Shown here in pieces: positions 32,214 to 41,322 of a stretch of DNA of 64,000 nt. The stretch lies in NCBI GenBank assembly GCA_937870635.1, contig CALMZP010000110.1, positions 1-64,000 of the forward strand. The letters run 5' to 3'. The notes under the pieces were generated by a model, which saw only the letters and a list, made by a program, of their open reading frames with translations, did no database searches and was not told the origin of the DNA. Made by a program: the position numbers and the translations under genes. Origin of the DNA: an uncultured Acidobacteriota bacterium. Its GTDB lineage: Bacteria; Acidobacteriota; Thermoanaerobaculia; Gp7-AA8. The stretch's first letter is position 1. Each line of letters starts with the position of its first letter.

Positions 32214-32948
32214 TTACTTCGGCAACCGTCGCGGGTTGCGCATCAGCGCGGCCATCTCCCGGACGGCGGCGTCCAGGCCGACGAGCGAGGCGCGGGCGAT
32301 GATGGAGTGGCCGATGTTGAGCTCCTCGATCTCGGGGATGCCCGCGATCGCATCGATGTTGCGGTACGTGATCCCATGACCTGCCAGGACGACCAGCCCG
32401 AGCTTCCGGGCGGCGCGCGCGGCCGTGGCGATCTTCTCGATATCGGGCTGCCACGGTGCGCGGCTGTTCCAGGCGTCGGCAAATTTGCCGGTATTGATCT
32501 CGATCCGCGGGGCCCCGATCTTGTGGCACTGCCGGACCTGCTCGAGATCGGGGTCGACGAAGATCGATACGTCGATGCGCGCATCGAGCAGCTGCCGCGC
32601 GACTTTCTCGACGTTCCCAGAGTGGAGAACGACGTCGAGCCCTCCCTCGGTCGTGACCTCGTCCTTGCGTTCCGGGACGAGCGTGACCCGATCGGGTTTG
32701 ATCGTCTGGGCGATCCGGACCATCTCCGTCGTGGCCGCCATTTCGATGTTGAGATGGGTTATGACGGTGCGTCGGAGGATCTCGACGTCGCGGTCCTGGA
32801 TGTGGCGCCGGTCGCCTCGCAGGTGAACCGTGATGCCTTGAGCTCCGGCGAGCTCGCAGATTATCGCGGCCGCGACGGGGTCCGGCTCATCGGTTTTTCG
32901 GGCTTCGCGAATAGTGGCGATGTGATCGATGTTGACGGCTAACCGCAT
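32214..32948 (-). CDS. pdxJ: Pyridoxine 5'-phosphate synthase
   Basis: Encodes 244 residues. The PdxJ N-terminus RLAVNIDHIATIREAR is followed by TVHLRGDRRHIQDRDV with phosphate- and substrate-binding Arg and His, then LNIEMAATTEM and EINTGKFADA. It condenses 1-deoxyxylulose 5-phosphate with the PdxA product to give pyridoxine phosphate. The start is only 23 bases from the divergent ABC-F gene, so promoters overlap. Convergent with the transglutaminase-like gene, with a seven-base gap. Confidence 0.96.
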   Translation of the reverse strand: MRLAVNIDHIATIREARKTDEPDPVAAAIICELAGAQGITVHLRGDRRHIQDRDVEILRRTVITHLNIEMAATTEMVRIAQTIKPDRVTLVPERKDEVTTEGGLDVVLHSGNVEKVARQLLDARIDVSIFVDPDLEQVRQCHKIGAPRIEINTGKFADAWNSRAPWQPDIEKIATAARAARKLGLVVLAGHGITYRNIDAIAGIPEIEELNIGHSIIARASLVGLDAAVREMAALMRNPRRLPK

Positions 32949-32971
32949 CTGTGTAGGGTATCAGGCCAGCA

Positions 32972-34912
32972 ATGCTCTATCGCTTCGACAATATCGAAAA
33001 GTCTTACGGACCCCACGACGTCCTTCAGGGCGCCACCTGGCAGCACAACCCCGGCGAGCACGTCGGCCTGGTGGGCCGCAACGGCGCCGGCAAGACCACG
33101 CTTTTCCGCCTCCTGCTCAAACAGGAGGAGCCCGACCACGGGACGATCCTGCGCGCCTCCGGCCTTACCATCGGTCACGTCGGCCAGCATCTCGATGCCG
33201 AGCCGGGGATGTCGCTCTTCGACTACGTCGAGACGGCCTTTGCCGACGTCCTGAAAATCGACCGCAAGATGCGCGCGATCGAGCACGATCTCGCTGACCC
33301 TTCCCGCCCCGACCACGATCGCCTCCTCGAAAAGTACGCGGAGCTCCAGCACGACTACGAGCACGCCGACGGCTACAAGCTCCACGCGGAGGTCGAGCGC
33401 GTGCTGACCGGAGTCGGTTTCTCCGACAAGGCCGAGTGGCAGCGTCCCATCGCCGAGTTCAGCGGCGGCCAGCAGAACCGCGCCATGCTGGCCCGTGTTC
33501 TCTTGACGAGAGTGGACCTGCTTCTTCTCGACGAGCCGACGAACCACCTCGATCTCAAGGGAATCGAGTTTCTCGAGGAGTTCCTGCAGTCGTTTCCCGG
33601 CAGCTATCTGCTCATCTCACACGACCGTACCTTTCTGAACCGTACCGTCGCGAAAATCATCGAGCTCGCTCACGGAAAGCTCATCGAATACAACGGCAAT
33701 TACGAACGATTCGTCGAGCTGCGGGCTGAGCGGATGGAAAAGATGGCGATCGATTACGAGCGCCAGCAGGAGATGATCGAGAAAACCGAGGAATTCATTC
33801 GCCGAAACATCGCCGGGCAGAAGACCAAGCAGGCGAAGTCCCGCCGGAAAATGCTCGGAAGGCTCGATGAGCTGGAGCGGCCGGAGACGGACGAGACCCT
33901 CGCGAAGTTCAACCTCGACGCCGGTCCTCGTTCGGGGGCCGTGGCGATGACGGTCGATCGACTGGCCGCCGGCTACGATGCGAAGAAGATCGTCGATCAC
34001 TTCAGCCTCACGATCCGCCGCGGTGAGCGCTACGCGATCATGGGTCCCAACGGCTCCGGAAAATCGACTCTCCTCAAGACATTCGCAGGGCGTCTCCCGC
34101 CCCTCGCCGGCACCGTCACCTACGGCCACAACGTCCACCTCGGCTACTACGACCAGACTCTCGGCGATCTCGATCCGAAAGGCTCGGTCCTAGACGAGAT
34201 CTGGAATCTCGACCATTCGCAGACCGAAGAGCAGGTTCGAAAGTACCTGGCGCGCTTTTCGTTCTTCGATGACGACGTCTTCAAGAAGACTCACGCTCTC
34301 TCGGGTGGAGAAAAGGGACGTCTTGCGCTCGCCAAGATCATGTATGCGGGAGGCAACCTGATGCTCCTCGACGAGCCGACGAACCACCTCGACGTCTACA
34401 CGCGCGAAGCACTCGAGGAGGCGCTGGAGAAATTCACCGGTGCGCTGGTGGTCGTCTCGCACGACCGCTATTTCGTCGATCGCGTCGCTGAGAACATCAT
34501 CCTCGTCGAGGATGGCGATGCCGAGGTGTACGCGGGCGGGTACTCCGAGCTCGTGGAGCGTATGAAGGCCGGGCTGGCGACGCCGAAGAAAATCGAGGTC
34601 GTCGCGCCCGCGCCCCCACCGCAGCCCAGGGCCGGCGACCCGCCACCCAGAGTCGATCGGACCGAACAGAAGAAACGCGACAAGCAGCTCAAGAAGATCG
34701 ACGAGGAGCTCGCGCGGCTCGAGCAGCGGATCGCCTCAGCCGAAGCGGAGCGCGAGCGCAACGACCTGCTGCTCTGTTCGGAAGAAGTCTTCAAAGACGG
34801 CGATCGCGTGAAAAAGATCCAGGCCCGAAACGCCGATCTCAAGGCGATGATCGAGCTGCTCTCCCGCAAGTGGGAAGAGCTGGAGACGCAGAAGGAAGAG
34901 CTGGCGTCGTGA
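32972..34912 (+). CDS. ABC-F family ATPase (Uup/EttA-like)
   Basis: Encodes 646 residues with two ABC domains and no membrane segment. The first site has GRNGAGKTTLF, FSGGQQNRAML and LLLDEPTNHLDL; the second has GPNGSGKSTLL, LSGGEKGRLAL and LLDEPTNHLDV. The inter-domain linker is charged and helical (ERQQEMIEKTEEFIRRNIAG), as in ribosome-binding ABC-F proteins. The C-terminal 80 or so residues form a Lys/Glu-rich coiled coil as in Uup. These proteins act on the ribosomal E site or on branched DNA (Uup). The subfamily is not certain. Confidence 0.93.
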   Translation: MLYRFDNIEKSYGPHDVLQGATWQHNPGEHVGLVGRNGAGKTTLFRLLLKQEEPDHGTILRASGLTIGHVGQHLDAEPGMSLFDYVETAFADVLKIDRKMRAIEHDLADPSRPDHDRLLEKYAELQHDYEHADGYKLHAEVERVLTGVGFSDKAEWQRPIAEFSGGQQNRAMLARVLLTRVDLLLLDEPTNHLDLKGIEFLEEFLQSFPGSYLLISHDRTFLNRTVAKIIELAHGKLIEYNGNYERFVELRAERMEKMAIDYERQQEMIEKTEEFIRRNIAGQKTKQAKSRRKMLGRLDELERPETDETLAKFNLDAGPRSGAVAMTVDRLAAGYDAKKIVDHFSLTIRRGERYAIMGPNGSGKSTLLKTFAGRLPPLAGTVTYGHNVHLGYYDQTLGDLDPKGSVLDEIWNLDHSQTEEQVRKYLARFSFFDDDVFKKTHALSGGEKGRLALAKIMYAGGNLMLLDEPTNHLDVYTREALEEALEKFTGALVVVSHDRYFVDRVAENIILVEDGDAEVYAGGYSELVERMKAGLATPKKIEVVAPAPPPQPRAGDPPPRVDRTEQKKRDKQLKKIDEELARLEQRIASAEAERERNDLLLCSEEVFKDGDRVKKIQARNADLKAMIELLSRKWEELETQKEELAS

Positions 34913-34919
34913 TGGGGGG

Positions 34920-35021
34920 TGTCACCCCGAGCGTGAGCGAGGGACCGGGGGGGCGGGCGGCACGAGGCATGCGTTGCGTGCCACCCATCCCCCAGGTCCC
35001 TCGTTCACGCTCGAGATGACA
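34920..35021. repeat. Inverted repeat GAGCGTGAGCGAGGGACC
   Basis: Near-complementary arms beginning TGTCACCCCGAGCGTGAGCG and ending in GCTCGAGATGACA enclose a spacer containing GGCGGCACGAGGCATGCGTT. This is the same family and spacer type as at 7534 and 58645. It sits between two convergent genes and may also act as a bidirectional hairpin. Confidence 0.85.
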
Positions 35022-35035
35022 GCGTGGGAACGGCC

Positions 35036-36106
35036 TCACAACAACGTTGGTCCCTCGATGAGCTGTCCTTCCTCGAATCTCGACGGACGTAAATCGCTGA
35101 CGTCGACGCTCGTCGTGCCGTCGAGGATCATCTCCGCGATCAGCTGACCGATGGCCGGCGAATGCATCACGCCATGGCCCGATGAGCCGTTGGCCAGGTA
35201 GACATTCGGCATCCGCGGATGGCGTCCCACGATGGCGTGGCGGTCGGGAGACATCTCGTAGAGTCCAGACCAGCAGTGGTCGGTATCGATCGCCGCATTC
35301 CGCAGCAGAGGAATCCGTTTCTTCGCCCGGTCGACGACCTCGTCCATCCAGATTTCGTCGTCCGGAGGAGTGTCGGGCCAGAGAAGGAGTACCCGGCCCT
35401 CGCGCACGCGCGTATGAAACCCATCGTCAGCCCATATGGTCATCGGCATGTCGGGCGGCAGCGCATCGGTGGTGAACGTACACGCGACTCGCCGGCGCAG
35501 AGGAGTGACCGGCACATCGCAGAACTCCGCCGCCCAGGCGCCCGCGGCATTCACGTACGTCACGGCGGGGTCGAGCGGGCGGGCGTCGTGACCGAACTCG
35601 AAACGCACACCCAGCCGCTGCGCCGCCTCGGCGTAACCGCGGAGAATCTCCATCGGTCGGATGAACCCGTCGGTCGGGCAGAATGAGCCGCCGATGATAT
35701 CGCTGCCCTCGATGTACGGGTTCAGCGCGAGCGCCTCGTCACGGCCGACCATGCGCGTCTCGGTGAAGCCGCAGGCCCGCTGCACGTCTCGCGCGGAGCG
35801 GAGCTCCGCCAACGCGTTCTGAGTGTTCGCAAGGAAGAGATAGCCGGATGGCTGATACCCCGGATCGACACCCACTTCCTCGCGGAAATGCAGAAGCTTC
35901 TGCCGGGAGAGCATGGACAGCCGGACGTTCACCGCGGTCCCGAACTGAGTCCTGAAGCCGCCGGTTGCCTGCGCTGTGCTGCCGCCGCCGAGGCTCTGGT
36001 GACGGTCGATGACGACGATGTCGTCGCGGCCCCGCACCGCGAGATGCCAGGCGACACTGCATCCGATCACACCGGCGCCGGCGATCACGATGCGTCCATC
36101 GGGCAT
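35036..36106 (-). CDS. FAD-dependent amino-acid/sarcosine oxidase family protein
   Basis: Encodes 356 residues from ATG 36106. The dinucleotide-binding motif IVIAGAGVIGCSVAWHLA is at the N-terminus, followed by LGGGSTAQATGGFR, where the Gly/Ser-rich loop contacts FAD. The C-terminus has the DAO-family closing motif (YLANGSSGHGVMHSPAIG). It probably oxidises an amine or N-methyl amino acid using FAD (glycine oxidase / sarcosine oxidase beta-like). Substrate not deducible. An upstream frame extension overlaps the divergent cinA gene and is rejected. It starts 34 bases from cinA. Confidence 0.9.
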   Translation of the reverse strand: MPDGRIVIAGAGVIGCSVAWHLAVRGRDDIVVIDRHQSLGGGSTAQATGGFRTQFGTAVNVRLSMLSRQKLLHFREEVGVDPGYQPSGYLFLANTQNALAELRSARDVQRACGFTETRMVGRDEALALNPYIEGSDIIGGSFCPTDGFIRPMEILRGYAEAAQRLGVRFEFGHDARPLDPAVTYVNAAGAWAAEFCDVPVTPLRRRVACTFTTDALPPDMPMTIWADDGFHTRVREGRVLLLWPDTPPDDEIWMDEVVDRAKKRIPLLRNAAIDTDHCWSGLYEMSPDRHAIVGRHPRMPNVYLANGSSGHGVMHSPAIGQLIAEMILDGTTSVDVSDLRPSRFEEGQLIEGPTLL

Positions 36107-36140
36107 ACGGCGCACGGTACCATGTGCCCTCAGGTCGTGA

Positions 36141-37370
36141 ATGAAAGCGTCCATCATCGCCATCGGTTCTGAAATGCTCGGCCCCACGAGGGTCGATACG
36201 AACTCGCTGAAGATCACCTCGGCGCTCGAAGATTTCGGCGTGGAGTTGGTTCGAAAGGTCGTCGTCGGTGACACTCTGCAGCACATCGTCGACGAGATTC
36301 GACACCTCCTCGACGGCAGCGACCTCCTCGCCATCACTGGCGGCCTGGGCCCGACGGAAGACGACCTGACTCGCGACGCTCTCGCGAAGGCCTTCGGCCT
36401 GGAAATGGAGGTCGACCAGTCGATCATCGACTGGATCGAGGCGCGCTTCGCGCGACGTGGGTGGAAGATGCCCGAGGTCAACAAGCGCCAGGCAAATGTC
36501 TTTCGCGGACAGACCACGCTGCGGAACGAGCGTGGCACCGCGCCAGGTTTCCGGCTGTCCGTGGAAGGCAAGGTGGTTTGGGTCTTTCCCGGAGTGCCAA
36601 ATGAGCTCGAATGGATGATCGCGACGTATCTGCGGCCCTGGCTCGAGAAAGAGTCGGCCGGCGAGCGCCGGTATCGTCGCGTGCTGAAGGTCGCCGGTCT
36701 TTCCGAATCGGCGGTCGAGGAACGGTTGAAGCCGTACTACGACGCGCGGCCCGGCGAGCCGCTGACGGTCCTCGCCAGCGGCGGTCAGATCGAGCTGCAT
36801 CTTCAGCAGCCATCCCGCGAGGAGATCGAAAAGAGGGAGAAGGAGTTGCTCTCGATCTTCGCGGAACGCGTCTTCGGATTCGACGAGGACAGCCTCGAGT
36901 CGGTCGTTGGGAGCATGCTCCGCGACCGCGGCGAGACTCTGGCCACCGCGGAATCGTGCACGGGGGGACTTCTGGGGTCGCGGATTACCGACGTGCCGGG
37001 CAGTTCGGCGTATTACATGGGGGGTCTGATCAGCTACACGGGCGCTGCGAAGATCGACCTTGCGAATGTCGACCCGGACCTGATCCGCGCGCATGGCGAG
37101 GTCTCCGAGGAAGTGGCGGTGGCGCTGGCTCGCGGCGTACGCGCGCGTTTCGGCACGACCTACGGCGTGGGGATCACGGGGATCGCTGGTCCGGGCGGGG
37201 GGTCGGAGGCGAAGCCGGTCGGGACCGTCCACATCGCCGTCGCCCAGGAAAATCGATACGAGCATAGGAAGATGTTCTGGCAGGGGCCGCGGACGATCAT
37301 CAAGTGGTTCTCGACGCAGTTCGCGCTCGACCTGCTGCGTCTTTTCATCATCCGGCCACCTCTGAACTAA
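36141..37370 (+). CDS. cinA: CinA-family nicotinamide-nucleotide amidase
   Basis: Encodes 409 residues, the normal two-domain size. The N-terminal MoCF-like domain starts KASIIAIGSEML and has the family motif LLAITGGLGPTEDDLTRDA. The C-terminal deamidase domain has ATAESCTGGLLGSRIT, with the catalytic Ser/Cys region, and GITGIAGPGGGSEAKPVG. It hydrolyses nicotinamide mononucleotide to nicotinate mononucleotide in pyridine nucleotide recycling; some homologues are competence-induced. Divergent from the FAD oxidase gene. Confidence 0.95.
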   Translation: MKASIIAIGSEMLGPTRVDTNSLKITSALEDFGVELVRKVVVGDTLQHIVDEIRHLLDGSDLLAITGGLGPTEDDLTRDALAKAFGLEMEVDQSIIDWIEARFARRGWKMPEVNKRQANVFRGQTTLRNERGTAPGFRLSVEGKVVWVFPGVPNELEWMIATYLRPWLEKESAGERRYRRVLKVAGLSESAVEERLKPYYDARPGEPLTVLASGGQIELHLQQPSREEIEKREKELLSIFAERVFGFDEDSLESVVGSMLRDRGETLATAESCTGGLLGSRITDVPGSSAYYMGGLISYTGAAKIDLANVDPDLIRAHGEVSEEVAVALARGVRARFGTTYGVGITGIAGPGGGSEAKPVGTVHIAVAQENRYEHRKMFWQGPRTIIKWFSTQFALDLLRLFIIRPPLN

Positions 37371-37384
37371 AATTCCGCGCCCTC

Positions 37385-39751
37385 ATGCTCGAACGCCTGA
37401 ATGCCGCGATCGTGAAGTACGCGCGCTGGCACGACGTGTCCGCTCTGTCGGTCATCGTCGTGTCGATCTCGGCGTGGTTCTGGGACGTGCTGTTCGCGGG
37501 GAGGGCGTTCTACGCCCGCGACATCTTTCACTATCACTATCCGATGAAGAAGATCGTGCGCGACACGATCCTCTCCGGTGAATTTCCGATGTGGAGCACC
37601 CACTTCGCGGCCGGACAGCCGATGGCTGCGAATCCAGCCTACGAGGTGTTCTATCCGCCGCAGCTGCTCGTCCTGCTTCCCGATCTGCAATTCGGCCTGA
37701 CGCTGCACATCGTCATTCACTTCTACATCTGCGGCATCGGCCTTTTCTACTTTCTGCGCTCGCTGGGAACGGGACCTGCCGCCGCGCTGCTCGGATCGCT
37801 CGCCTACACCCTCGGTGGACCTTTTCTGTCGCTCGTGCGAACGCTCCCTTTTCTCTTCTCGATGGCGTGGGTGCCGCTCATCTTTCTCTTCGCGCGCCGC
37901 TTTTTTATCGGACGGCGCCGGCGCGATCTCTGCCTCGCCGCGATCTTCGGCGGAATGCAGGCCCTGGTCGCCGAGCCGACGACGATCGTGCAGACCTGGC
38001 TCGTCGTTGCTGCTTATGGCGTGTACCGGATTTATCGCGACTCGTCGCCGCTGAAGAGCATCGCCATCGGATATTTCGGAATGGGTGCAGCGAGCGCCGT
38101 CATCGCGGCGGCGCAGCTCGTACCGCTGCTTGACTTCGTTCCCGATTCGGTCCGGTCCCGGCCAATGGACTGGAACTCAGGGGTCTCGATGTGGAGTCTT
38201 GCGCCGGCGCGAGTGCTCGAGCTCTTCTATCCGCTCGTCTTTCAGTCGCTGTTCGACTTCCACGGCAAGCAGTGGATCACCACCATGTACGACGTCGGCG
38301 AGCCGTTCATCTCAAATTTTTATCCGGGGATAGCCATTGGACTGCTGTTCGTCACGGGGTTCGTGGCGTGGCGGCGCGGCAGCGCATTCGTGCTCGCCTT
38401 GTGCGCAGGCCTCTACGTTCTGGCGATCGGGTCGCACACGCCGCTTCTGCGAATCCTGTACGACCTGGGGATTTTCTCCACCATGAGGTTCCCCGAGAAG
38501 TTCGCGATGGGCGCGACTTTCATCGTGGTCGTCTGGGCGGCGCTGACTGCCGATCTTCTATTTCGAGGCGACGAGCGTGTGCGCAGCGCGCTGCTCTGGA
38601 CGATCGGCGGATGGGTCGTCATCGGCTTTTTTCTCATCCTTGCGGCGGAGCGCGTATGGCAGCTGTTCTGGGTGGTGACGTTCGCTCGCGGTGTGATCCT
38701 TCTTCTGATTCTCTTCGGTATGCGGCGGTGGCGGACGCCCTTGTGGGCGGGGCTGGTCGTCCTCGTGACCATCTTCGACGTCGTTCATCTCCGCACCATC
38801 AACCCGACGATCGGCCCGTCCTACTTCGAGCCGCCCCCGGTGACCCGGCAACTCAGCCCGGAGAAGGACCGCTACAGGGTCTTTCACAACGCGGAATGGG
38901 ACTGGATGGCGGCACTGCCGAACGCGGATGCGTACTTCTTCCATCCGACAGGGCGATCGTGGACGCTGCGCAATTCGTTGATGACCCGCAATGCGGCGTG
39001 GTGGGACTATCGGTACGTCCTCGACCGCGATTACGACCAGACTCTGCTCAGGACTTCCGATCGATTTGTCTATGCAATGCTCGAGATGAATCGCAGCGGC
39101 CGTACCGGCTGGGAAGAACAGATGATGGCGATGTCCAACGCCTGGTATCGCGGCCGGTTCCGGCCCGCGGCGGAGGAGATCAAGCGCGTCAGCGCGGACT
39201 GGCAAGCGATGATGCCGGTGGATTTCCTTCCGGCCGCGGAGCGGTACCCGCGGTTCTATTTCGCGGATCAGATGATCGCCATCTCCGATGTGAATGATTT
39301 TGCGGCCAAGGTCCTTGCCGGCAACACCAGCCGCCGCGCGGCTTTCGTCGAGGGCCCGACTTTCACGCCGGCCGGGGGGACGGTGCGATCGGCGAAGCAG
39401 ACCTCGCGAACGATCCGCGTCGAGGCCGAGGCGACCGGACGATCGCTGCTGATGTTGAGCGTCACTCCGCACAAATACTGGCGCGCTCGTGTCAATGGCC
39501 AGCCGGTGAAACCGCGCGTCGTGAACATCGCTTATCAGGCGATCGAGCTCCCGGCCGGGCGCCATGTCGTCGAGATGAACTACTGGAATCCGCTCGTCGT
39601 GCCGTCGCTGGTGGTCTCCCTGCTCGCTCTGCTGGCCGCGATCGTGGTCGCGATCATGAGCCCGGGCGGCGTTGTGGCGCTCCAGGAAGAAGCGGCGCCG
39701 GCCGCGGCGGAGGCGCCCGTGAGAAGAAACAAGAGAAAAATCCGGAAGTGA
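37385..39751 (+). CDS. YfhO-like multi-spanning membrane protein
   Basis: Encodes 788 residues from ATG 37385, 14 bases after the cinA stop. It has about 12 membrane helices in the first 480 residues. An acidic/aromatic first loop (DIFHYHYPM) and the following SGEFPMWSTHFAAGQPMAAN resemble GT-C/YfhO family proteins. A soluble C-terminal beta domain ends with the YfhO-like stretch VTPHKYWRARVNGQPVKP. YfhO proteins decorate envelope polymers with sugars in other bacteria. The exact substrate is unknown. The last residues are a basic tail (RRNKRKIRK). Confidence 0.85.
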   Translation: MLERLNAAIVKYARWHDVSALSVIVVSISAWFWDVLFAGRAFYARDIFHYHYPMKKIVRDTILSGEFPMWSTHFAAGQPMAANPAYEVFYPPQLLVLLPDLQFGLTLHIVIHFYICGIGLFYFLRSLGTGPAAALLGSLAYTLGGPFLSLVRTLPFLFSMAWVPLIFLFARRFFIGRRRRDLCLAAIFGGMQALVAEPTTIVQTWLVVAAYGVYRIYRDSSPLKSIAIGYFGMGAASAVIAAAQLVPLLDFVPDSVRSRPMDWNSGVSMWSLAPARVLELFYPLVFQSLFDFHGKQWITTMYDVGEPFISNFYPGIAIGLLFVTGFVAWRRGSAFVLALCAGLYVLAIGSHTPLLRILYDLGIFSTMRFPEKFAMGATFIVVVWAALTADLLFRGDERVRSALLWTIGGWVVIGFFLILAAERVWQLFWVVTFARGVILLLILFGMRRWRTPLWAGLVVLVTIFDVVHLRTINPTIGPSYFEPPPVTRQLSPEKDRYRVFHNAEWDWMAALPNADAYFFHPTGRSWTLRNSLMTRNAAWWDYRYVLDRDYDQTLLRTSDRFVYAMLEMNRSGRTGWEEQMMAMSNAWYRGRFRPAAEEIKRVSADWQAMMPVDFLPAAERYPRFYFADQMIAISDVNDFAAKVLAGNTSRRAAFVEGPTFTPAGGTVRSAKQTSRTIRVEAEATGRSLLMLSVTPHKYWRARVNGQPVKPRVVNIAYQAIELPAGRHVVEMNYWNPLVVPSLVVSLLALLAAIVVAIMSPGGVVALQEEAAPAAAEAPVRRNKRKIRK

Positions 39752-39774
39752 AGAGAGCGCGGATCTAAAGGCGC

Positions 39775-39985
39775 TGTCATCCCGAGCGTGAGCGAGGGAC
39801 CTGGGGGCGGTGTGGTACGCAACTCACGCCTCGCGCCGCCCATCCCCCAGGTCCCTCGCTACGCTCGGGATGACAGGTGGAGCCGCGGGCGATCTCGCCC
39901 GCGCCGTCCTCGCGCCGCCCATCCCCCAAGTCCCTCGCTCACGCTCGCGATGACAGGTGGAGCGCGGGCGACCTCGCCCGCGTCG
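39775..39985. repeat. Cluster of GAGCGTGAGCGAGGGACC and GGGCGACC repeats
   Basis: A full GAGCGTGAGCGAGGGACC inverted repeat (39775-39875) is followed by a GTGGAGCCGCGGGCGATCTC unit (39877-39905), a half copy of the first repeat (about 39909-39955) and another GTGGAGCGCGGGCGACCTCG unit (39956-39985). Two repeat families are therefore interleaved. No gene lies in this 249-base gap. Confidence 0.88.
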
Positions 39986-40000
39986 TCCTGCCGCACTCCA

Positions 40001-41314
40001 TCACCCCTTGCGCATCAGCAGCACGTTCGAGATCACGTCGTTGTAGAGAACGACGATCATCAGTGCGGCGAGCGCGGCGAAGCCTACCTGCTGGATCCGC
40101 TCCTTGACTCGCAGTGACAGATCGCGGCGCGCGACGCCCTCGATCAGCAGGATCATGATGTGGCCGCCGTCGAGTACGGGGATCGGCAGCAGATTCATCA
40201 CTCCGAGCTGAAGCGAGATCATCGCCATGAGCGCGATCACTTCCATCCAGCCACGGCGGAGCATGTCGCCGGAGATTCGCGCGATCGAGATCGGGCCGCT
40301 CAGCTCCTTCATGCTTCCTTCGGGACGGAACATGCGCGCAATCGCGGCACCGGCGTAGCGCAGCATCTTCCAGTTCTGCTGGACGCTGTCCTGGAGTGCC
40401 GGCAGAAGCGAGAGCCGCTTCGTCTCCGTCGGGGGCAGGAAACCGCGATAGGGATCGCGGGGATTGAACTCGACCTTCGGGAACCGCGCGATGTAAGACT
40501 GAGCACCGCGCCTCATGCCGAGAATGAGCGGTGCCCCGGGCTCTTTGGCGAGCACTTCATTCAACCGCTCGAGGTTGTCGATCGGCTTTCCGTTAACGCT
40601 GACGATACGGTCGCCGGTCCTGATGCCGGCCTGATCGGCGAGCGATCCGGGAGTGACGCGACCCACGACGGGGTCGAGCAGCGGCCGGATGCCGGCGCGG
40701 CCGACGGGGCCGTATTCACTCTGCTCGCGATCGGGAGTGATGAAGGTCTGGCGCGTCTGTCCGTTGCGGATGTATTGGATCGGCAGTCGCGTGCCCGCAT
40801 TCATGGTGATCGCAAGGCGGAGGTCGTTGAAGTCACCGATCGTCTCGTTGCCGACCTTGATGATGTGGTCGCCCGGCTGCAGCCCGGCGCGAGCGGCGGG
40901 GCTGTCGGGAAGGACTTCGCCGATGACCGAACGCACGACGGCGTATTCGGTTCCTACCATCACGATGCCGGCCATGAAGACGATCGCGATGAGGATGTTC
41001 ATCGCCGGGCCGGCGACCAGGATCAGGAAACGCTGCCACTTCGGCTTCGAGAGAAACTCGTCCGGCGCGCCCTGCTGGTTCTCTTCGGGTGAGTCGCCGG
41101 CCATTCGGACATAACCGCCGAGAGGGATCAGCGAAACACGATAATCGGTATCGCCGCGGCGGAAACCGAAGAGCCGTTTGCCGAAGCCGAACGAGAACAC
41201 GAGCACGCGCACCCGGAAAAGCTTGGCAAACATGAAGTGCCCGGCCTCGTGCGCGAAGATGAGGAAGCCGAGGACGAGGATGAAGGCGAGAAGGTTCGTC
41301 GGGATGTTGGACAT
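40001..41314 (-). CDS. rseP: RseP-type site-2 metalloprotease
   Basis: Encodes 437 residues. The zinc-binding HEAGH (His22-Glu23-His26) lies in the first membrane helix and the third zinc ligand in the LDGGH motif near the C-terminus. Two PDZ domains lie between (for example GLQPGDHIIKVGN and GIRTGDRIVSVNG). It cleaves anti-sigma factors and signal-peptide remnants in the inner membrane. It follows dxr by eight bases in the conserved truA-uppS-cdsA-dxr-rseP order, so co-transcription is likely. Confidence 0.95.
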   Translation of the reverse strand: MSNIPTNLLAFILVLGFLIFAHEAGHFMFAKLFRVRVLVFSFGFGKRLFGFRRGDTDYRVSLIPLGGYVRMAGDSPEENQQGAPDEFLSKPKWQRFLILVAGPAMNILIAIVFMAGIVMVGTEYAVVRSVIGEVLPDSPAARAGLQPGDHIIKVGNETIGDFNDLRLAITMNAGTRLPIQYIRNGQTRQTFITPDREQSEYGPVGRAGIRPLLDPVVGRVTPGSLADQAGIRTGDRIVSVNGKPIDNLERLNEVLAKEPGAPLILGMRRGAQSYIARFPKVEFNPRDPYRGFLPPTETKRLSLLPALQDSVQQNWKMLRYAGAAIARMFRPEGSMKELSGPISIARISGDMLRRGWMEVIALMAMISLQLGVMNLLPIPVLDGGHIMILLIEGVARRDLSLRVKERIQQVGFAALAALMIVVLYNDVISNVLLMRKG

Positions 41315-41322
41315 GAGCGGGC

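Noticed and set aside
34920-35021. The GAGCGTGAGCGAGGGACC inverted repeats read as transcription terminators.
   Set aside because: No T-run follows either arm and the family occurs between genes of every orientation, so they are listed as repeats only.
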